Below, piece after piece: positions 57,872 through 64,000 of a stretch of 64,000 nt of DNA. The position numbers and the translations under genes are program-made. How positions within the stretch are numbered: position 1 is the stretch's first letter; each line of letters starts with the position of its first letter. Where the stretch lies: assembly GCF_000471905.2 (NCBI RefSeq), contig NW_006499644.1:687121-751120 (forward strand). Reading direction: 5' to 3'. A model generated the notes under the pieces. It made no database searches and had not been told where the DNA came from. It saw only the letters and a program-made list of their open reading frames with translations. The DNA comes from Amborella trichopoda. Taxonomy: Eukaryota > Streptophyta > Magnoliopsida > Amborellales > Amborellaceae.

Positions 57872-59045
57872 CAGAAAGTACTTCTTTAGGTATCGCCTGT
57901 TGATAGGGGATAACGCCTCCTTTCCATCAGGATGTGCCATTAAGTAAGCTCCATTAAGCGAGACCTTTCTTACTACAAAGGGACCTTCCCACTTAGGATC
58001 AAAATTCCCTTTACGCAGGCCATGCATAACAATATGCCTCTTGACAGCTAAGATTAGATAACCATGGGCGAACAAGCGAAACTTAACAGACTTGTCAAAA
58101 GCCCTCTTCATTCTCCCTTGGTTGAGTTCAAGGTTCTGCTGAGCCTCTAGCCTCTTTCCATTGAGTGCATCCAATTCTTGATACCGGAGCTTGACTCTCT
58201 CATCTTCGGTTATTCCTTGGTGAATAGCGACTCGTAATGAAGGAATTTGTATTTGGAGAGGTAAAATTGCTTCACACCCATATACCAGAGAATAAAGAGT
58301 GGAATCAGTAGTAGTACGATAAACCCACAGTGCTTTTGGAAGCTTCTCATGTTAGTTCTTCCTTGTTTTTTATACTGACTTTCTTAAGACATTACATAAA
58401 GTCTTATTGAAAGCCTCAGCTAATCCATTCGCCCGAGGGTGGTACATAATCGAGTACCTCCATTCGAACCTGAATTGGTTAACTAAGCAATCAATGTGAT
58501 GAATCCTAATTGAGGGCTGTTGTCATATATGATCCGGTTGGGCACTCCGAAGCGATATATGATATGATATCAAACGAAGTAGGCTACCATTATCCTAGGA
58601 ACCTACTTAAGGGGGACCTCTTCAGCCCACTTGGATAAGTAATATGTTGCAGTTATGATAAAAACATGGCCCATTGTGGAAGGGGGGTCAATAGGCCCTA
58701 TGATGTCCATACCCCATTGTGAGAAGGGCCATGATGAAACTGTTGGGTGTACGGGCTCTGGAGGCTGGTGAACCAGGCTAGAGTGTATTTGGCATACTTG
58801 GCACTTTTTAGCATAGCTTAAGGAATCAGCGATCATGGAAGGCCAATAGTATCCCAACTTGTGTATTCGTTTATAGAGCTTGGGATCGGACTAGTGTAGT
58901 CCATAGATGCCGAGTGGACTTCTTCGAGCACTTTATTTGCTCCTTGGAAGTCGACGCATCTTAGAAGGATGCCGTCAAACGATCGTCTGAAGATAGCATC
59001 TCTTTTAGGAGGGTATACTATGTGGGCATTCGATGTATGCTGTTG
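57872..59045 (-). pseudogene. Tat integrase remnant, copy K
   Basis: The minus strand has AKKCQVCQIHSSLVHQPPE and FSQWGMDIIGPIDPPST (58603-58857), and the C-terminal FDPKWEGPFVVRKVSLNGAY ... SPINRRYLKKYFL (57869-58174). It is very similar to element D at 45945-47163, so it belongs to the same subfamily. A broken 3' piece of another copy. Confidence 0.88.
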
Positions 59046-59055
59046 CGTTCGGTAC

Positions 59056-59278
59056 AGTCAATAACACTCGAACGGGTATGATCATCAAAGAGGAAAAGAG
59101 TGAGGTCAGACCCACCTGTCCCATAACCTTTGCCATAAATGCGTGTGATTGTCGGAAAGCAGAAAATAAGAAGAATACGAGCCAAGGGAGGCAATTCCGA
59201 ACCAATTTCATTACTGGGGGGCTTTCTTCGTGATCTAAGAGGGCACCCACACGAGTCAGCCCAAGTAAGTCCCGAACA
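59056..59278 (+). mobile_element. D-type LTR fragment (plus orientation)
   Basis: Colinear with 53865-54060 (GAGGAAAAG.GTGAGG, ATAACCTTTGCCATA, GGGGGGCTTTCTTCGTGATC), ending at AGTCCCGAACA. Confidence 0.85.
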
Positions 59279-59280
59279 AC

Positions 59281-59392
59281 ATGCAGTATGGATCGTGGCT
59301 GAGCAGTTTAGGGTCATGCAGTAAGGATCGAGGCTAAGCAGTTTTGGATCATGCAGTATGGACCGAGGCTGAGAAGTTTAGGGTCATGCAAT
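59281..59392 (-). repeat. 35-bp TTTAGGGTCATGCAG array, short segment
   Basis: Three units identical in type to 55000-55390, including CAGTATGGATCGTGGCTGAG. Confidence 0.9.
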
Positions 59393-59395
59393 ACC

Positions 59396-59655
59396 AACTG
59401 GCGTTAGGCCTCACCGACTTATAGAAGAAGAGAGTGAAGACCAACCGACGCTAGGTCTCACCGACTGATAGAAGAAGATAGAGAAGTCCAACAGGTGTTA
59501 GACCTCAGCAACTGATAGAAGAAGAGAGAGAAGACCAACCGGTGCTAGGTCTCGTCGATTGATAGAAGAAGAGAGAGAAGATCAACTGACACTAGGCCTC
59601 GTCGACTAATAGAAGAAGAGAGAGAAGACTAACCGACTCTAAGCCTTGCTAGTTG
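59396..59655. repeat. 47-bp tandem repeat
   Basis: About 5.5 copies of AACCGACGCTAGGTCTCACC + GACTGATAGAAGAAGAGAGA + GAAGACC, an exact 47-bp period with few indels. The unit begins with the same AACCGGCGCTA word as the degenerate arrays at 55860 and 62400. Confidence 0.93.
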
Positions 59656-59685
59656 ACATGTCAACCAAATTCGCAGGCCTCGCTT

Positions 59686-59965
59686 AATTGCTGAAAATTA
59701 AGATTTAATTAAATTAAAAGAAATTCGAAAAATGGGTGCAAAAGACTGTTTTGCCCCTGCCTAACAATGTGTGAAATTCCAAAACAGTCCCTGCTGCTGC
59801 TCGAGATCTTGGTGATCTTCCATTGTTGACCCAAAGGTGTTCTGATGCCCGTTTAATCGAAAGATTATTGTTTTCTAGTAGGGCTCGACATGATGATCGT
59901 TTTGATACCAACTTCGAGCCATGAATCATGTTTTCGAGCCAAGAATCATCGTTTTTGATACCAAC
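59686..59965 (-). mobile_element. B-type LTR fragment (minus orientation)
   Basis: AATTGCTGAAAATTAAGATT through GGGCTCGACATGATGATCG to TTTGATACCAACTT, colinear with 22520-22760 and 35395-35630. Confidence 0.85.
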
Positions 59966-59969
59966 TTGT

Positions 59970-60830
59970 GCGGACTGTTTGTGATTCTGAGTCCAAGGAT
60001 TTTGTACAGACCTCGTCAGTCAGAATCGGGCCCATCTGGCAATTGAGTGCCATGGTGAAGGGCATTGTTCCCATTTGCTCTGGGTTTATTGGTTTGCTTT
60101 GGTCGGCGTTGTTTGCGGCTACATCAGGTTTGCTTTTGATGTTCAGAGTACCACTTTAGGTCTCGACTACCGGGTCCAGTCAAGGGCAGTGTTAGCCGGT
60201 CCTAAAGGTCTAGGCCTGTCGGCTCGGGGAGTTGAAGTCTCTGGTAGATTTTTCCCTTGATTTTTCAGTTTCTTTCCTTTGTAAAGTGTGTTTTATGATG
60301 TCGTAAGATCAATGTTCTTCCTCATGAGACTTGTCTTGTTGTCTTGGCAAGTTTTCTATCTTTTCAAGTCCTTTTTGAAACTAGACTTAGACTGTCAGAA
60401 TCTTTTCTTTGAAGTTCATATTTTTTATTCCCTGGTTTTATGCCACCAAGGATTTTATTCTTTTGAGTGAGGGCTAAAGTCGCCTGTTGAGACGAGTGTT
60501 GCATCAACTTGTTTATTGGTCCAAGAGTCCTTTACAGATTTTTGCTTGAACTTGGGATGCGGCGTTCTAGAGATGGTTTTCACCGACTTCTTTTTATTTG
60601 GGCCTCTTTTCCCCATGACCTTTTGGTCATGTCCACCCTTTTTTGTCCATTTTTACTCACGATGCCCTTTCGGGTTTTCACCGTGCCCAGTTTTTATTTA
60701 CGAAACTCTTTTACTCATAGTTTCATGACCATTCCCGTTCTTCATTTTTACTCATAGCGTTCCCTTGTTCAGGTATACACCATGCCCATTATTCATTTAT
60801 TTTTATTTTTTTTGTGAGGACATATTTAAG
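59970..60830. other. Conserved Tat 3' block, copy L
   Basis: 59970-60260 is the diverged counterpart of 24040-24400 (GACCTCGTCAGTCAGAATCGG). 60500-60830 matches 24560-24890 and 54064-54230. No gene is seen. Confidence 0.6.
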
Positions 60831-61945
60831 GTCATGCCTTCGAGACCTATACGAAACAGTTTAATGTCATGCGGCCTGGACGTGCACTATGGTTTAAGGT
60901 CATACAACTAGACCGTAATGGTGATGGTGGCTGCCTATGGAAGCCATGGAGTGAGCATGGTGGTGGTTCGGTTCACTTGGGGTGATGACTTGAGGCTACC
61001 TATGAGAGATGGATGATGTCTGAAATGTGAGTGGATGATGGTGACGCACTAACTTACATCGAGTATGGATGGTGAAATGGTTTGCCATTTTGTGAGCATG
61101 GGTGAGACTCACTAGGAAATGATGTAGGATGACGAAAGGAGTGAACTCACTAAGGAGGTAATGAAGGTGGTGCGCGCACACTAACAAGTAGGTTAGAGAA
61201 GGAGTGCGTGAAAGTGCACGAAAAGTCGTGCACGTGTATGTGGTGGCGAGTTTATGGTCATGCCTCCAGGACCTGCGCGACGTAGTTTGTTGTCATGTGG
61301 CAAGGACGTGCACTATTCTTTAAGGTCATACAGCTAGACCGTGGTTATGTAGTTTAAAGTAGTAAACCTAGGACCAGGCAGTTTAAAGGCGAACAACTAT
61401 ACCTCCGCTACAGTTTAAGGTCATATAGTTCGGACCATGGTGCTGAGCCTTTTATCGTTATGCAGCTAGGACGTGGACTATGGTTTAAGGTCATACAGTT
61501 GGGCCATGGTTATGCAGTTTAAAGTCATACATCTAGGAACATGCAATTTAAGGTCATATAGTTCAGACTATGGTGTTGAGCAGTTTAGGGTCATGCAATA
61601 TGGACCGAGGCTGAGCAGTTTAGGGTCAAGCTGTATGAATCGAGGTTGAGAAGTTTAGCATCTTGCAATATGGACCATGGATGAGCAGTGTAGGGTCATG
61701 CATTACTGACCGAGGCTGAGTAGTTTAGGGTCATGCAGTATGGACCGAGGCTGAGCAGTTTAGGGTCATGCAGTCTGGACCGAGGCTAAGCAGTTTAGGG
61801 TCATGCAGTATGGACCGAGGCTAAGCAGTTTAGGGTCATGCAGTATGGACCGAGCATTTTAGGGTCGTGCAACTAGACCATGGAAGAGCAGTTTAGGGTC
61901 ATGCAGTATGGACCGAACAATTTAGGGTCGTGCAACTAGACCATT
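60831..61945 (-). repeat. TTTAAGGTCATAC / TTTAGGGTCATGCAG array, copy L
   Basis: Degenerate units to about 61560, then regular 35-bp GCAGTTTAGGGTCATGCAG + TATGGACCGAGGCTAA units (61565-61945). Same bipartite layout as 54231-55395. Confidence 0.92.
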
Positions 61946-62399
61946 GTGTAGGTCACCATGTAGGTGGAACTTCATAAGGAATAGGTTAGTGGATGGTAAT
62001 CCGACTCCTTGGGGATAAAATGGCTAAGACTATTCACAAACTGAGGGCTCAGAAGGAAATGGTGGTCTTGATGAAGGATGATGGAAATGGTGGTCTTGAT
62101 GAAGGTAAGCGTACTCTCTGGGTTAAAAAGGAGTCTCGATAACAGGTAACCCGACTCCTTGGGGATAAGGTAGCTTCCTGTGAAGCTGACCGACTAGTGA
62201 TTGGGGAAGTAAGAAATACCCTAACTTCATTAGGAATAATGGGTTGCAGTATGGGTGTGACTCTTAGTGTGGGATGAGGGACTACTCTTGACTCCATTGG
62301 GGAAGTCACAGTTTAGGTGCAGTGGCCTGATTGCAAGTCCACTAGGAATGACAAATTCGGGCTTGGGTACAACTCCATTAGGGATAGTTGTAAGGCATA
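61946..62399. repeat. ACTCC(N)TGGGGATAA array, copy L
   Basis: CGACTCCTTGGGGATAAAAT, CTCCTTGGGGATAAGGTAGC and similar words. It also contains a short duplication of GGAAATGGTGGTCTTGATGA at about 62055-62105. Confidence 0.8.
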
Positions 62400-62745
62400 C
62401 ATTGCTTGAAATACGGTCGACGCCATATGTAGCGCTGATGGTTAATTACAAATATTCAACAGGTGCTGAGTTCTCACAACATAACCGACGCTGTTAAGCT
62501 GGTGTTGTGAATGACCTGTGGTATTATCTTAAGACAACAAACACTGAGTTAACCAGCGCTGGGGTCATTTTCTAGACATACCCGGCACTAAGTCAACCGG
62601 CACTAATGTTGTATTTGGAAACACACTCGACGTTAGGGTTGTTTGGAAATTCACCCCATGTTGCGTCAACTTGCACTAGGGTCGTCTTGAAATTTACACT
62701 CGGCGCTAAGTCAATCGACACTAGGGATGAGAGTTACCTCGGGCC
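62400..62745. repeat. AACCGGCGCTA-type repeats, copy L
   Basis: ACCAGCGCTGGGGTC, CCCGGCACTAAGTCAACC and CTCGGCGCTAAGTCAATC, colinear with 55860-56150. Confidence 0.8.
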
Positions 62746-62841
62746 TCGGGTCGAGGTCCTACCTGGCTCATCGTTGCTTGGCTTCCCTTGGATGCAACTG
62801 TAATTTCGAGTTTGTCAGGGGCATTTGAGGGCAATGTAGTT

Positions 62842-62849
62842 TATATAAG
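62842..62849 (+). promoter_or_regulatory. Antisense TATA box, copy L
   Basis: TATATAAG in GTAGTTTATATAAGGGGG, followed by TTTTTCACCAAGGGTAAAAA. Same layout as 26973 and 56268. Confidence 0.6.
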
Positions 62850-62859
62850 GGGGTAAAAT

Positions 62860-63639
62860 CTCATTTTCCCTTATTTTTCACCAAGGGTAAAAATGTAAGC
62901 AAAACGTTTCTTTAACCATGAGGAGAGAGTGTGCCCGGTTGAAGTTCCAGCAAGCAGTAAGACTTCAGCAGTAGTTTTGCAGAGAAGATTCTTCTGCAGA
63001 AAGCAGGATTCTGGCAAGGGTCTTACAGAGAAAACCTTCAGAGTGTGGACTTTTCCCAAAATTGGCGAAGTTGCAGAGAGGGTAGCAGGGAGAGGGGAAT
63101 CCTCTGGGAAGTTTTTCCATGAAAGAGAGGAAATTCTTGGTGCACGTTTCCTCTCTGGTAGGGATTTTTAGGGGTGTCGCGGTGATTGTTGAAGTTTTCT
63201 GGCACTGCTCATGGTGTTGCAGAAGTTTTCGGGCACTTTCAAGAGTTCTACAAGGGTTATCTCCACTTTTCGAAACTGTTAGTGGTGTCACCAAGGTTTC
63301 TCGATGAGGTTTTGGTCACACTCGGGTTAAAAACACAGGCGTGAAAGTTCTTCGATTGGTTTTCGGTCGTATAGGAATAGTTTCGGCAGGAGATGAACAG
63401 TCGTAGGAGGTGGGCCATCGTGGAGGTGAACCATCGCAGGGGAGGCGTGCGGTTGCTAGAGGTGAACTATTGCGAGGAAGGCGTACAGTTGCTGGAGGTG
63501 AACTGTCATCCTTGGAAAGTGTACGGTTATCAGTTGCTCAAGTGTAAAGCGGCACCAAATGATGTGGCGATGGTTGCCAGTCGGCACAACTAAATTCGAG
63601 GTGTCACGATTATGATTAGTGGCACATGTGAGGGATTTG
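62860..63639 (+). other. Leader-like block, copy L
   Basis: Matches 44440-44900 and 56290-56800. 63400-63520 adds three ~35-bp GAGGTGAACCATCGCAGGGG-like units. No convincing frame is seen. Confidence 0.5.
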
Positions 63640-64000
63640 CTCTTAGCAGACGCTGGCCTTTGATAAACTCAACTGGCGATGGGGTGTCGGCAATCTGAAC
63701 TGGCAGTGAGTGCTGAAAGACTCAATCAGCGCTAATTGTTCATGCTCAATCGGCATTGGGCATTGAGAAGCTCGACCGACGCTGAGTGTTCGACAAACTC
63801 ACCCGGCGCTATTCGTTAACATGTAATCGGTGCTGGGCATTGAGGAGCTCACTCAGCGCTAAGTGTTTGAGAGGCTCAACCGGCACTGAGTGTTGGACAG
63901 ACTCAACCTGCATTGGTCTGGTGCCTTAGCAACTTTTTAGGAGTGAACCACTAAGTCCTTTGTAAAGGCTGGTTTTTCTTACCAAGTCCCCGATGTGAAG
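63640..64000. repeat. CTCAACCGGC(A/G)CTGAGTGTT repeats to window end
   Basis: About ten ~30-bp degenerate units (CTCGACCGACGCTGAGTGTT, CTCACCCGGCGCTATTCGTT) from 63640 to 63920. Then 80 bp with nothing recognised. Confidence 0.8.

Noticed and set aside
1-64000. Host protein-coding, tRNA or rRNA genes
   Set aside because: No frame outside retroelements shows a recognisable host domain, and I found no tRNA-like fold or rRNA segment by reading.

Overview
The window is plant nuclear DNA, very probably angiosperm and heterochromatic. It has no recognisable host gene, tRNA or rRNA. Nearly every base that can be assigned belongs to decayed LTR retrotransposons or to tandem repeats carried by them. 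The plant origin rests on Ty3/gypsy Tat(Ogre-type) proteins (archaeal-type second RNase H, tRNA-Arg-like primer site), a chromovirus gag with an initiator-Met-tRNA primer site, and a plant mobile domain (PMD) frame. The species cannot be told.

Layout. 1-1565: AT-rich DNA, a CpG-rich CGAT-repeat block and a GA-rich low-complexity tract. 1566-3343: a small non-autonomous LTR element with both LTRs and a 5-bp target duplication. 3344-4766: a piece of a large Tat LTR. 4767-9990: a chromovirus remnant on the minus strand (two LTR copies around a gag piece). 9990-13560: the 3' portion of a plus-strand Tat element (integrase end, conserved 3' block, antisense TATA, tandem array). 13561-20176 and 36632-43591: a second plus-strand Tat element (F) split by a nested insertion. 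F carries gag, protease, a G-patch-like piece and, on the opposite strand, a large PMD gene. 20177-36631: the nested minus-strand Tat element (B), two ~3 kb LTRs, target duplication ggagg/tgagg, and its own internal solo LTR of another family at 28825-29899. 43600-44430: LTR piece. 44435-53715: minus-strand Tat element D with gag, RT, RNase H, aRNase H and integrase remains. 53394-54063: head-to-head LTR inverted repeat. 54064-64000: two further minus-strand Tat 3' portions with satellite-like arrays.

How parts fit together. All five Tat 3' regions long enough to judge share one order: integrase end or gag, a conserved 3' block, a leader-like block, a TATA box pointing AGAINST gag-pol, then tandem arrays (25 to 47 bp units), then (where present) a polypurine tract and LTR. 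In element F that antisense TATA (37831-37838) lies about 1.2 kb upstream of the antisense PMD gene once the nested element is discounted. This suggests an embedded, independently transcribed antisense gene inside a Tat retrotransposon. PMD proteins are known from plant transposons and from Arabidopsis MAIN/MAIL1, which act in silencing and gene regulation. Whether this element's PMD gene counters host silencing is inference.

All coding remains here are broken fossils. The LTR pair of element B differs by very roughly one base in eight in the stretch compared by eye, so the insertions are millions of years old.
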